A DNA stretch of 64,000 nt from Ophioderma brevispina (taxonomy: Eukaryota; Echinodermata; Ophiuroidea; Amphilepidida; Ophiodermatidae): positions 1-64,000 of the forward strand of contig JAMKCH010002901.1 in assembly GCA_023653785.1 (NCBI GenBank), in the 5' to 3' direction. The position numbers and the translations under genes were made by a program. The number at the start of each line of letters is the position of its first letter. Position 1 is the first letter of the stretch. The notes under the pieces are model-generated. The model worked only from the letters and a program-made list of their open reading frames with translations. It made no database searches and was not told where the DNA came from. Below are positions 11,861 to 23,690 of the stretch, piece by piece.

Positions 11861-12502
11861 ACAAAGAATGAAGGACTCATTGTTCAAGGGGCATTCGTTT
11901 TTAACATTTCTTTTTATTTTGATTTACTAAATAGCCTCAAACAAAGTTTTATTTTACCAACCTTATAACGATTCTGATTTCGTTTTGATGTTATGAGCAA
12001 AATAGTTGTATCGCACTGCCCAAATGCCACGGTCTTGTGACGTTAACGAGAAAATACAAAATGACGAATTTCTTTTTTAAAAATTTAAAGAACCATAGCC
12101 ATTTTTGTGGTTATATACGTGCACAAAAAGTATCTCGAAATGTTTTTTTCGAAATCAGTATTTTGCCAAAGTCAGATCATTTGAAAGTTTTCGAAATGTA
12201 CATTTTGTTGTCTTGCTCTTTTCATTTACACCTTGCTTGTAAAAACGTGCAGAAATGACTGAGAAACGCCCAAAGACGCAAAACCAAAAACCAAACGTTG
12301 CAGTTTTGGGATGTTTCCATGGGTCATTGCAGTGTACTGGGACACGAACACGCGGACCACATTCGATATTGCCCAAGCAGGGTTGCTCGCCATTCAGCCC
12401 CATCCGGAAAACCTCTTGTGTAAAATCATAGACGCATGTACCACACCATGACCATTGAAAAGTCCTCGAAACAAAGAGGTTCTATATAGATAGAGAGGCC
12501 CA
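11861..12502. other. no gene seen
   Basis: AT-rich, no recognised element. Short frames only. Confidence 0.45.
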
Positions 12503-13022
12503 AACGTTACGTAAGCTTTAGAAATTCACCGTCTCGATGTTTTTGGCCCGACCACCAGAAAACCTAGCGTACCAACAATAGAAGCAATGATGGCTGCCCT
12601 CCGCTTCTTCCACATACTGTGGGTCCCGCTTTGCATATACACTAATCGGTAGTGATACAATTAATGTATGTGTTAGAGGTGCCAGGTTCATAATAATAGT
12701 GGACCTGGAGCATTGTGCTCAGATACTCTTTTCTCATAATGCAATGCGCGCTTAGGTGAAAAGATTACATTGAGGCGGTTTTATTTAAATCAAGACGACT
12801 GATGTGGCATTTTCATTCTTTGTGTGGCCATTGGTAGGACAAATTTAAGCACCCAATAGCGCCCAACATCCAACAACTGATATTTGTGCTTGATTGTTTG
12901 TACGAATTGACTTATGTGTGTATACAAGCCCCAACTGATAATTATTCCTGCAATATTCAAAATGTCAGCGCCAGCACGGATGCAACTGGTTTTTTGAAGC
13001 GTTTCAATCATCACACCCCCTT
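12503..13022. repeat. dispersed repeat X, copy 3 (free-standing)
   Basis: Matches 1785-2292 and 2864-3372 from acgtaa-ctttagaaat at about 12510 to the tttca-cacccccttg block at 13022. No LINE sequence flanks it on either side. This copy defines the approximate ends of repeat X. There is no open frame and no inverted ends. Confidence 0.75.
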
Positions 13023-13299
13023 GCCAGAACTGCACTTTTGTTGGTGGTTTGCGTCTTCGGGCATTCTATCTCCGCATTTTTGCAGCTTTTTTACAAGCGA
13101 GGTGTTAAATGAAAGAGACAAGACCTATTCAACAACATGTGTATTTCGAAACTTTCAAAATGGCTGACCTCAGCACAGTACTGATAAAAAAACATGCCGA
13201 GAACTTTTTGTGCAAATGTGTAGATGAGCCACTGTGGCCATGGGGACGAGGGATGTGATTTAACGAAATGCCCCTTATACGATTATACATTTTTCGCTA

Positions 13300-15045
13300 T
13301 TTGGTTGCCAAATGTATCAGAATACAAGATAATCCTTTTACTGTCGCGTGAGATTTCTAACGAAAATAATATTATTTTGCCTTAAACGTGAACATGGTGA
13401 ATTAAGGTGTAACTTTCCTCGTCCTCTGTTAAGGGAGGCCCACTAGACTTTTGATGGCCTATGTAGAAGAGTTTTTTATGAGTAGCACTGAGATAAAACA
13501 TCTATGTTTGTAACCTTTGAATTCAAGGGCCACTGCACCTCCACGCCTTAAAGCGTTTAGCAGTGTCCTCCTCTAATTCGCCCTTATTGCTTATCGCACG
13601 CGTGCATAATTATTTGTAGATGTTTGTATATTTTATGTTGAATGAAATAAATTTGATTGTTGATTTATAAACGAAATAGGATTTCAATAGCCCTTAATCA
13701 CATGTTGTTTTCTGCACTCCTCAGCATAAGCGCTATTTTGGAAGCCTTTATTAAAAAGGGTATAGATGATGTGCCTATGCTGTCACATAGTAACATTCAG
13801 GACGCCCTCTTTGTTTTCTGGCAGGCAAATATTACAGTCGTTCACTGAAGACCACATAATCTGGTCTAAATTACTTGCAGAACCTTTCCTTGATCTAAAT
13901 CGGTTACAATAGGCAACTGGTAGCATTACAATCATGCTTAATGAATGTTGGTATATTTAATTTGAAAACCAACGTTCGAGCAGAAAAACGAAATTCCCGG
14001 TGCAAAGTATAGGGGCTTCTGCCTCCAGTTTCTCTCTTACACCAACCGGGGGGTGTCCAGAAACATAAACAAATTGTCACATCCTCTAATTTCGGAAAGG
14101 TCGAAACTTTAAGTCTTTAAGATAGCCCTAGTATTTCTTGAACGGACACTACATTGTAATAAAGGCAGGACTACCTCCAGCCTTTTAGGGTAATTTTGAA
14201 GCACATAAACAACCGGGTTCGAATTTCTTCTTTGAAGTACAGCGAATATATCGATAATATTTCAATTACAGTCTCGCGAAATGAAAACTTTTAAAGTTTT
14301 AGACGTTAAAAATTGTGAAGGTCAGGAAGTCTATTTGAAAACCATATCACGGAGAATAATATTTTACGGGACAGAAGCAAAGGCATTTTTTGTCCGGAAA
14401 AAATTCCGGATCCGAATTTCTATATAAGGAATTCGATTAAGCTTAGCAATTCACACAGTTGTTAGTATATGGACACATTATGACATTGCAAAAAATACGA
14501 TTTTTTTGGAAATTGAGGGCGCCTCCTCAGAAAATCTCTGAGTCGGCCTTTAAGTATGACTGACATTTAATGAAAACGATACCTGCTATAAAAAATCGCT
14601 GCTGATCACAGCATATTGCATTGGGAATTAAATTGGACTCAGGCATCTGAAAAAGATAGAAATACAATCTTTATGTTTCTGGCTACTCGAAGCAGCATTA
14701 TAATCAACTTCATATTTCAATTACTAATATTTGAAATGAACGCACATGAGGGACAATCAAATTGTTTCAGAACGGCATTATTCATCATGATTGTCCAAAT
14801 GATTGTATCTCATTCCGACTAGCAGCCGTAAGGAAAAATAGATGTATAGATTTTGCAACGTTCTTCATACGGATTTAAAAAACAGCTACGGGATTTGAAG
14901 ATTTAAACGAATGGATAATAAGTACGAAATGTATGATAAAGTATATCTTCCTTCAGGCATACCGAGACATTCCAGGTAATCATATCCTAGCATGTAAGAA
15001 TACAATGTTAATTTCAAAAATCCTAATCGGTAAGCAGCATCTGTG
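13300..15045. repeat. unclassified repeat unit Y, copy 1 (longest)
   Basis: About 1.7 kb that recurs, shorter, at 15520-16210 and 16295-17245. Shared landmarks are taatcacatg-ttgtttt, the ggaaaggtcgaaacttta block, atatatcgataatatttc, agtctcgcgaaatgaaaac, aagtatgactgacatt, and the aatgaacgcacatgaggga block. A 68-codon frame at 14616-14822 is not preserved in copy 3, so it is not a conserved gene. No inverted ends were found. Confidence 0.75.
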
Positions 15046-15099
15046 ATAGTTTTTCAGTAGTACAAAACAAACTTTTTTTGTAGGAGATGATGTAACAGC

Positions 15100-15375
15100 T
15101 TAGCTAACCAATTAGACAAGTGAAAAAAAAACCCGCGTTGCTAATGAAACAATGCGTTGCTTTCAGGACATAATACTTAACAACAACGCCCTGCTTTCAT
15201 TAGCACGCGTTGCTTTTTTTCACTTTGCTGATTGGGATGGCTTAGCAACGTTTACCTTTTCACTTTTCTGATTGGTTAGCTCAGCAACGCGTTGCTAAGG
15301 AAAACAACGCCATTGTTTTAAGTACTGTCTGAAAGCAACACGCTGCTTTCATAAGCACACGTTTGTTTTTTTCTT
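15100..15375. repeat. palindrome array 2, foldback arrangement of AGCAACGCGTTGCT modules
   Basis: The left module (about 15100-15175: ttagctaaccaattag, aagtgaaaa, gcgttgctaatgaaa, atgcgttgctttc) is repeated inverted at about 15185-15250 (ctttcattagcacgcg, tttttcacttt, gctgattggg, ggcttagc). A further module ends in the exact palindrome at 15283-15296. It sits between copies 1 and 2 of unit Y and is related to the array at 9661-10262. The symmetric layout suggests a small foldback element and not a simple satellite. Confidence 0.75.
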
Positions 15376-15519
15376 TTTCACGTCTTCATCTAAGTTGGCT
15401 TACGAGCTATTCTGAAGGCCACAATTTAAACTCTGATTAATCTGATATGTAAGTCATCGAATCAAAAGAAAAGTTTCCATTTCCTTTACGATTTCCGAAG
15501 AACGTGCCTTAAGCTTCCT

Positions 15520-16210
15520 CACAATATAGAAATTGATCCTTTAACTGTCTCGTGGATTTTTTTTATTAAAATGCCAATAAATTTTTTAAATTTTAAATTT
15601 ACCTTTTATTAATTATTTTAAAGTGTAAACTCCTCGCCTCTCTTTAGGGGGTCCACTAGAATAGTTATGGGTGCTGTTCTGATCGCCTATTTGAAATAAT
15701 TAAATAGTAGCACTGATGTCAAGCACATTGCATTATACAAATATTCGAAAATTTCAATAGCTTTTAATCACATGGTTGTTTGTGTTGAACTCCTTAGGAA
15801 GTACCTTTTTTTGGAAGGCCATTATTAAAAGGAACGGTATTTCGGAAAGGTCGAAACTTTAGCTTTAATACAAGCCTAGTACCGGACACTACTTGTACAT
15901 AATTAATGCAGGACTGCCTCACTCGCCTTTTAGGTAATGTTGAGCAACATAACCGCGGTCTAATGGATTGAATAGAGCTAATGAATATATCGATACGATT
16001 TTAATTACAGTCTCGCGAAATGAAAACATTTTAAATTGCAAGATCAGGCGCTCCTGTTTTGACAAACGTAAATCATTGTGAAAAATATTTACCACAAAGG
16101 CAAAGCATTTTAAAAATCACGCTTGTAATTGGCCTTCAAGTATGACTGACAATAGATAAAAAGGCCATCTGCTATAAAAACGACTTCTAATCACCTTGAT
16201 TGCCGTCTCA
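15520..16210. repeat. unit Y, copy 2 (internally shortened)
   Basis: It aligns with 13330-14600 through the shared opening (ctttaactgtctcgtg), the ggaaaggtcgaaacttta block, atatatcgata and agtctcgcgaaatgaaaac. It then ends soon after agtatgactgaca. It lacks the last ~450 bp of copy 1. Confidence 0.7.
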
Positions 16211-16294
16211 CAATTCCTCCGGAAAAAAATCCTTTGGAAAAGTGTTTATATAATGCATGGGCCCTTATACAATAACTAAGTGGAAACCCTATGC

Positions 16295-17007
16295 CCGCAG
16301 ATATAAGTTTAATCACATGGTTTTTTGTGCAGATCCCTCAGGAAAGCATTCATTGGGAATGCCTTTATTACAAATGGGTATTTTTGGAGATAACATTGAG
16401 ACTAAGACGGTCGAAACCTGTAATTCTTTAACACATCCGAGTATTATTAACGGACACTTTGTTGTAATATTGCAGAACTGTACTCTAGCCTTTTAGTTAA
16501 TTTTGAAGCACATAACCGGGGTGCAAATTGTACAGCTTATGGATATATCGATAATATTTCCATTACAGTGTGTCCGAAATTGAACAACTTTTAAGTTTAC
16601 GTCAAATTGTGAAGGTAGGAAGTCTATTGGAAACCATATCACGGAAGATCTAATTTACGGTACAGAATCAAAGGCATTTTAAATCACGCGTGGTGTAAAT
16701 GGCCTTTTAAGTATGACTGACATTCATGACTATAAATAAAATTGCCTGCCTGATCACCGGCGAACATTGCATTGGAATTAAATTGACTCAGTCAATAGAA
16801 CAAAAAATAGGAATAACATGTTCCATTCTGGCTATTCCAAAGGCAAGCATTAATATCCCCTGCTATGTTTCATTTACTATATTGAAATGAACGCACATGA
16901 GGGACATCCAAATTGTTTCAGAACGCATTTATTCATCCAGATGTACCAAAGATTGTATCTTATTCCCGACTTCCCGACTGCAGCCGTAAGTAAAATAGAT
17001 GTTAGAG

Positions 17008-17040
<33 letters not shown>

Positions 17041-17245
17041 ACAAAGACACCTAGTTTCATGTTTTTTGCAGGCGTTTGTTGTGTGGGCACGTTCGTCAGA
17101 ACGGATGAAAACATCTACGGGATTTGAAATATCGTAAACGATGGATCAACAGTAATAAAGTATGAGCACGTTTTCCTTCATGCCATACGAGCATTACAGG
17201 TAATCATTCTGGGCATGTAAGAACGCATTTATTTCCAAAAGTCCT
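16295..17245. repeat. unit Y, copy 3 (5'-truncated, with a poly-A insertion)
   Basis: It starts at agtttaatcacatggtt and runs past the end of copy 2, matching copy 1 to about 15045. A 29 base A run (17008-17036) and about 60 further bases, absent from copy 1, are inserted at the point equivalent to about 14849. The insertion looks like a small poly-A-associated retro-insertion or a slippage product. Confidence 0.7.
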
Positions 17246-17487
17246 TATCAGTGCGATCAATAACAAACCTACCATTCAAGAAAGATTTTTTCTTCAAGGA
17301 TAACGTTATATTGCTTTGGATGTTTACCAGAGATACCAGGGTATTCAGAAGATTTTTATTGGTGTCTTTCGGACTTTGGGTTCAGAAAGTATGGACAATC
17401 TTTGCGAGAGACTTAAAAATAAGTTTGGCCGATTTTAGCCATTAGAGAGAGGCCACTTCTGGATATTGGGTGCCCGTTCAACCCAAT

Positions 17488-18720
17488 ATTCCAGAGCTTC
17501 TAATAATGTTACATATGATTCACTATTTCTACTTTTGGTAAATTTTTTCCCGGCTGGCAATTGCTGAAGTGACGTGGCCGGAGTTATTTGGGGTTGAAAT
17601 ATGCACTTTTCATGATTTTTTTTTAAATTTTTAAACCAAAAATGTGTCAAATATTAAAGACTATAAACTTGAAAAAGTAATATAGTACAAACCTTCATAT
17701 TTGCTGTGAAGAATACTTATTAAATACGATTGATATTTGTGAGTAAAAAAAATTGTAACGAGGCATAATTGTGTGATTTTGGGGAGAAATGTTAGTTTTT
17801 AGTGATTTTTGCCAATTTTTACCAAAAAATAATTTTTACATAGAAAAAATATTCCAGACTTTTTCCCTTAGTGAATAATCTATTATCTAGTATATTGATC
17901 TTTTTGAGTTTTACTCGCTGCATTTCTGAAAGTGATTTTTTTAACCAAAATGTCCAAATATTAAAAGAGACTATAAACTTGAAAAGTAAGTATAGTACAA
18001 CCTTCATATTTGCTGTGAAGAATACTTTTTTTAATTACATATAGATTTGATATATTGGGAATGATATGATAATGAAGCCTATTGGTATACTGATTTTGGG
18101 GAGAAATGTAAATTTTTAGTGATTTTTTGACATTTTACCCCACAAAAACGATTGTTACATAGAAAAAATATTCCAGAACTCCTAATGATGTTATATTATT
18201 TAGTATATTCTCCTTTTTAACTGTTACGTGGGCTGGAATTTCTGAAAAGTGACATGGCATGAGTTATTTGAGTTGAAATACGCATTTTGTCCTGATTTTT
18301 ATTTGTTTTTACCAAACAAAATGTCAAATATGAAAATAGCTCTAACTTGAAAAGTAAACGAGTACAAACAACCCTTCTTATTTCGCTATTAAGAGTACTG
18401 TTACATATGATTTGATATTTGTGAGTACCAAAAGGAAACATATTGGTGTGATTTGGGTGGAAATGTTAATTTTTGAGTGATTTTTGGTGATCAATTTTAA
18501 ATAATAACCCATAAACGATTTTTAAAACATGGAAAAAATTTCCGTGCTTTCTACTGATGTTTAATATTATTTAGTGTTTTCCTAACTTTTTAAATTTACC
18601 CAGCTGACATATTTTTGAAAAGTGATGTGGTCTGATGTAATTTTGGGTAAAGTATGGTATTTTTCATGATTTTTTTTTTTTCATTTTTTACCAAAAATGT
18701 CAACTATTAAAATATATGTT
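17488..18720. repeat. ~360 bp tandem satellite, 3.5 copies
   Basis: Units begin at about 17488, 17849, 18169 and 18537. Each holds attccag, a tgatgttata-tattta block, gttatttggggttgaaata (lost from unit 2), tttaccaaaa-atgtcaaatat, actataaacttgaaaagta, tttgctgtgaagaatactt and tttggggagaaatgtta. The last unit is truncated. It is AT-rich and non-coding. The period is near 360 bp apart from the shortened second unit. Confidence 0.85.
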
Positions 18721-18739
18721 AAGGTCCATGGCTAATAGC

Positions 18740-19025
18740 CTCGTTCCCCAAATCCCCAGATTGTACCGGAAGTGGTCAACATTTTGGTAGCAGAAGAAGC
18801 TCAACTCTTTTTCTCATTTACCCTGTGAAATTTTAGAGCCCAAAGGAATGTTGGTTGAAAGTTTATGAGCAAAAGTGTCCCCATTTTGGTCGAACCAATA
18901 TTAATTTTTACACATTACTCTATGGGACTTACAAAATAACGATTTTAGCTCTCGTTCAACCGGATAGAATACGGCGCGAAACTATACAATTGAGTTTTGG
19001 AGTGAGGCCAATCTATCAAGATGAA
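18740..19025. repeat. dispersed repeat Z, copy 1
   Basis: It shares a series of blocks in the same order with 33670-33945: agaagtggtcaacattttgg-like, tcatttaccctgt, ttatgagcaaaagtg, cgaaccaatattaatttt, acacattactctatggg, cggatag and gcgaaactata. It is non-coding and of unknown class. Confidence 0.6.
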
Positions 19026-19029
19026 ACTT

Positions 19030-19600
19030 CATATCCTTAAATTCGGTCGATCGGGCCATCCCCCTCTAATTAGTTTTAAGTAATTTTTAGTACAACCTAT
19101 TTAAAGATCCCCACCAGATCACTATCTTAAGCCTAGCTTTGTACCCGGTACTTCAGATTTACCAAAGTGATCAAATTATATGTGATATCTTACGGCTAGG
19201 GCTATCTTATCTAGATACCTAACAATCAATTCAAAACATACCCAGAGGCCAAGTTTAGTTACCAAATACTACCAGAACACTAGCATGACTATAATGCTAG
19301 GCTATGCAGTCACTCATGGCAGTGTGAACTTGTTTAGATCATTAAAAATACAGGAGTTAAGCCTTAAGGGATTTAACGATCCTAAGTTCTACACCCACTC
19401 GTGTAACTAGTTCATGATTTAAAATACCTCATGCAGTGGTCTAGCAAAGCACAGTCACTGACATGTAATTCCATGAAGTAGATGGTCAGTCACACTCACA
19501 GTCATGACAGTCAGTCTCACGTCTCAGACATTCACTCACACTGTGAGCAGGGACTGTGCAGGCTAGCCCTTGCTATAAAACCAGCACTGACCATCTCATC
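19030..19600. other. no gene seen
   Basis: No gene. A CA/TC-rich stretch at 19478-19545 (cagtcacactcacagtcatg and variants) is low complexity and leads into the 1.85 kb tandem repeat. Confidence 0.4.
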
Positions 19601-21356
19601 CCTTACGAAAATGGCATGCATATTTGCAGGCATTTTGGCAAGCTTGTATAAGCTTGCAATGCAAGCATTTTGGCAAGTTTTTGCAGCAATTTTGCAAGCT
19701 CAAACACTGCTAATTTATGCGTGCCTATGCTCGTAATTGGTAAATTGCAAGCTTGCCCACTTGGCGCAAGCTTGCAAAAAATGATTTCGTAACGTTGCTG
19801 AAGCTTGTGCAAGCAAATAGCACATGTAGCAAGCTTATGCAAGCTTGCGCGAGCTTGCACAAGCTTGCGCATGATTATAATTGGTATAATTTCAAGCTCT
19901 ACATTCTTGCAAAAAAGCATGTATACGCTTGCGCAAGCTGATACAACTAATTGGTACATTGCAAGCTTGTACATTCAGCAATATGGCTTGCTCTGCAACC
20001 ATGCATGCATAGCAAAGAGGATACACTCAAAAAATGAGGTCGTGGCGTTAATCTGTCATTTTTCCCAAAATATCGCCCTATGGGTCTTTGGTGACTGTGA
20101 TAACATTTTCAGAGTAGAAGGGTTTTTGGTTATTGGTAATTCATTCTGAAAAATGGGATTATATACAGCCGATATCACATTGTCACCTCCAAATTTCCAC
20201 TAAATGTATGCTATATCAGCTAGCTGCTTATGGGACAAAAATGGAAAATAATATCTTGAAGAGAAAGACATACATGCAATACCGAGGCTGTGAAATAATG
20301 CTCCTTTAAACTTAACACTGCCGATTTTCCATCCCATTCACCACTAACTTGGTCAAATTAAAGACACTATCGTGGATTTGCTAAATATCAAATGCGAAAA
20401 TCATCAAAAATCAGATGTTGCATGTATGTAACGAGTACCGGTATCCTAACATACCCTGCAATATAGACCAGAAGCAACCTACTAAGGACAGAATCAGAGA
20501 TTTAGTCATTACAGTCCGAACGACCCTTACTACAACACGTAATTGAATGGAGAATCGTACTTGGAACACTGCCGTTTTATTCCTTTCTGTCATTCTACAG
20601 ATGAAAAAAGAACTAATCAGGATTCCACAGACTTATCCTTCACTTTGAAGCTATTCCTTCGAATTTTCAAATATTTTTCAATCATGATATGCTTTAATAT
20701 CAGGTCATGCCCCCTTTAAAACCAAATTGCTACACACAAGTGCTAAACACTGGGCAGCACACTCAATTATCCAAAATCTTTTTTTGTGGATCAATCAGGC
20801 CCCAAATATTCAGTTATAAAATTTACAAAAATCGGGTAAATCCCTTTAATGCCATTTTCTACCCTTGATACTTTTGTACACTTACTTAGCACTTTCTCAA
20901 ACCTTTTGTATCTGGAGTATAAATGGCATTGTATATTTTGTTTATGTACAGTTGTATGATCTCATGCTACCAATTCAATTATTGAAAAGGTCAATCCGTT
21001 TAAATTTCCTTTAAAATTACATTGACAGTTCTGCGTCCATCACAGTTAGCACCTTCAAATGCGCATCTTGACTGCAATTAAGAAACCTATCTGAAAAAAA
21101 GCACTATAGCCCAGTCACAATGCAGAATAACACATTTAATTGAGAGACCTAAGCCTACAAAACATGTCCTCCAAATTCTGATCCTTTTAAAATTGTTTCA
21201 AAGTATTCCCTGTAAACGGATATCTGATGATAATATACTCCCCCAAATAGACTTTTAAGTTCTGCTAATAATCGCTTCATGGACATCTGTCTTATTTCAG
21301 GCCACGTGTCCTAGAATATTAGTATTTTACTAATTTTACCACCGACTTACCACTTA
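19600..21356. repeat. 1.85 kb tandem repeat, unit 1 (5' part missing)
   Basis: It matches unit 2 with an offset of about 1849-1860 bases. Its first 400 bases are packed with the palindrome GCAAGCTTGC and half sites (exact at 19747-19756, 19766-19775 and 19839-19848). Then come a conserved gcatgcatagca block and the ctagctgcttatgggacaaa block, an embedded MITE (20358-20698) and a tail ending gccacgtgtcctag... accacttacatg. Long frames such as 123 codons on minus at 19603 are built from the repeats and are not genes. Confidence 0.85.
20358..20698. mobile_element. MITE with TTAAAGACACTAT ends, copy 1
   Basis: The left end TTAAAGACACTATC-GTGATTTG at 20358 is mirrored, with damage, by the right end at about 20680-20698. 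The body (gaccagaagcaacct, tacagtccgaacg, aggattccacagactta) matches the copy at 22223-22583 and, more distantly, 26137-26430. Confidence 0.6.
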
Positions 21357-23216
21357 CATGTTTGTCTTCCCTCCAAGAGATGATGAACTTTGACCTCCCA
21401 CAATGCTTTCAGCACTTCCTGTCTTGCACGCATATGCGCGCAAACCTGCAAGCTAAAATGTGTACTGCTCGCAACTCTGCTAGTAGCTTGCATTGCAACA
21501 ATCATGGTGCATGCGCAAGCTTGCGCTATCACTAGTACAAAACATGCAAGCTCAATGCGTGCAGTGCAAGCACTTGTGGACAAATGTTTGCGCAACCTTG
21601 CGTATTAGTTTGCACGCCTTTTTGGCAAGCATGCACATGATTGCAATTGTATGCGCCGCAATCATGCAATCATATGCAATCTTGGTGCAATCTCTTGCCA
21701 AGCCTTGCACAAGCTTGCGCATGATGCTAATTGGTAAGTTTCAAGCTCGTCAGGCTTGCAAAAAAGCATGTATACGCTCGCGCAAGCGGATACAATAATT
21801 GGTAAATTGCAAGCTTGTAATGCATGCAAATATGATTGCTCTGCAACCATGCATGCATAGCAACAGAGGATATCACCTCAAAAAACTGAGTGTATTGGAG
21901 TTAAATTGTCAAGTTTTTCCCAATTTGAATATATGCCGTGTTTATGGGTCTTTGGGTGACTGTGATACTTTCAGAGTAAGAGGGTTTTGGTAATGGTATC
22001 ATGCTGAAAATAGGGGATAAAACAGCCTATATCAACATTGTCACCTCCAAAATTGGGCCCAATACGTGTATGCATAACGCTAGCTGCTTATGGGACAAAA
22101 AGGAAAATGACAATATCTTGAAGAGAAACATACATGCAATACCGAGGCTGTGAAAAATAGGAAATGCTCCTTTAAAATTAACCCTGCGAGATTTAATCCC
22201 ATTCACAACTAAATTGGTAAATTTAAAGACACTATCAGTGATGTGCTAAATCAGCAAATCGATAAAAATCATCAGAAATCAGATTTTTGCATGTGTAAGA
22301 AGTACCGGTATCCCAACATACCCTTGCAATGATAAGACCAGAAGCATCCTAAGAAGGGAAGAATCAGAGGATTTTAGTCATACAGTCCGAACGGACACTT
22401 ACTCAACACGTAATTGAATGGAGAATCGTATCTGGGAACACTGCCGTTCCGTTTTCTTCCTTTTATGTCAAATTCACAGAAGGAAAAAGGTGTAACTAAT
22501 CAGGATTCCACAGACTGATCTCACTTTGAAGCTATTCCTGCGAATTTCAAATATTATTTTCAAATCACTGATAGTGTCTTAATAATCATGTTAATGCCCT
22601 TGAAAACCAAATTGCTACAAACAAGTGCTAAAACACTGAGGAGCTACACTTCAATTATCCAAAAATCTTTTTTTGTTGATCATCAGGACCAAAATATGCC
22701 AGTATATAATTTAACAAAAATCGGGTAAATCCCTTTGAATGTCCAATTTTCTACCTTGATAATTGTACACTTAATTAGCACTTTTCAAAACCGTTTGTAG
22801 CTTGAGATAAATGGCATGTATAGTTATGTTATTTTACAGTTGTAATGATCTCATGCTACCAAGGTCAATATTGAAAAAAAATCAGGTTAATTCACTTTAA
22901 AAATTAAATTGACAGTTGCGTACAGTCACAGTTAGCACCTTCAAATGCACATTGACTGCAATTAAGAAACCTAGCTGGCTGCCCATCACAATGCAGACTA
23001 AACATTATTGAGAGACCTAAGCCTACAAAACATGTCTCAAAATCTGATCTTTTAAAATGTTTCAAAAGATTCCCTGTAACCTTGTATCTGAGTGATAATA
23101 TACGCCCCCAAATCAACTTAAAGTTCTGCTTAATAATCTGCTTCATGACATCTGTCTTATGTCACGCACGTGTCATAGAATATATTATTTTACTAATTTA
23201 CCCACAACCATACCAC
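21357..23216. repeat. 1.85 kb tandem repeat, unit 2 (complete)
   Basis: This full unit begins tgtttgtcttccctccaaga. It carries GCAAGCTTGC-type palindromes through about 21850, then the same body as unit 1 including an embedded MITE. It ends at ccatacccacttacatg-like sequence where unit 3 starts with the same opening. Differences from unit 1 are mainly single-base indels. Confidence 0.85.
22223..22583. mobile_element. MITE with TTAAAGACACTATCAGTGAT ends, copy 2
   Basis: The left end TTAAAGACACTATCAGTGAT (22223-22242) and the right end ATCACTGATAGTGTCTTAAT (22564-22583) are inverted repeats over about 18 bases. The interior is about 320 bp and non-coding. It lies inside unit 2 of the tandem repeat, so it was amplified with it. 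Confidence 0.75.
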
Positions 23217-23690
23217 TTACATGGTGTCTTCCCTCCAAGAGAGATGTGAACTTTGACCTCCCCACAACAATGCGTTCAGCACTTCCTGTCTTGCACGCAT
23301 ATGCGCGCAAACCTCCAAGCTAAAATTTGTACGGCTCGCAACTCTGCTAGTAAGTGCTTGCAAGTGCATCACCTCCCAACCCTCCACCCCACGACCCATA
23401 AGCACCTCCTCACGCACCCATTACCATTAACACTTCAGCCTTCTGCTACCTACACTTGGTTCCTTCCATGGTGCATGCGCAAGCTTGCGCTATCACTTAG
23501 ATACAAAAATGCAAGCTCAATGCGTGCAGTGCAAGTCAATGTGACATGTTTGCGCACCTTGCGTATTAGTTGCACGCATTTTTGCAAGCATGCACATGAT
23601 TGCAATTGTATGCGCCGCAATCATCCAATCATATGCAATCTTTGTGGCAATCTCTTGGACAAGATTGCCAAGCTTGCCGCGAACTCATTT
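23217..23690. repeat. 1.85 kb tandem repeat, unit 3 (5' part only) with a C-rich insertion
   Basis: It repeats the opening of unit 2 (gtcttccctccaagagag, cacttcctgtcttgcacgca, tatgcgcgcaaacct) and its palindrome zone, then stops matching at about 23690. About 105 bases at 23363-23467 (C-rich, cctcccaaccctccacccca and following) are inserted relative to unit 2. The 172-codon frame across it is an artefact of the repeat. Confidence 0.8.

Noticed and set aside
19603..19974. A 123-codon minus frame and an overlapping 114-codon plus frame as genes
   Set aside because: They are generated by the repeated gcaagc/gcttgc motif, are antisense to each other and are not kept in the duplicate unit.
19600..23690. 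CRISPR array
   Set aside because: The palindromes are irregularly spaced, there are no unique equal-length spacers and no cas genes, and the context is eukaryotic.
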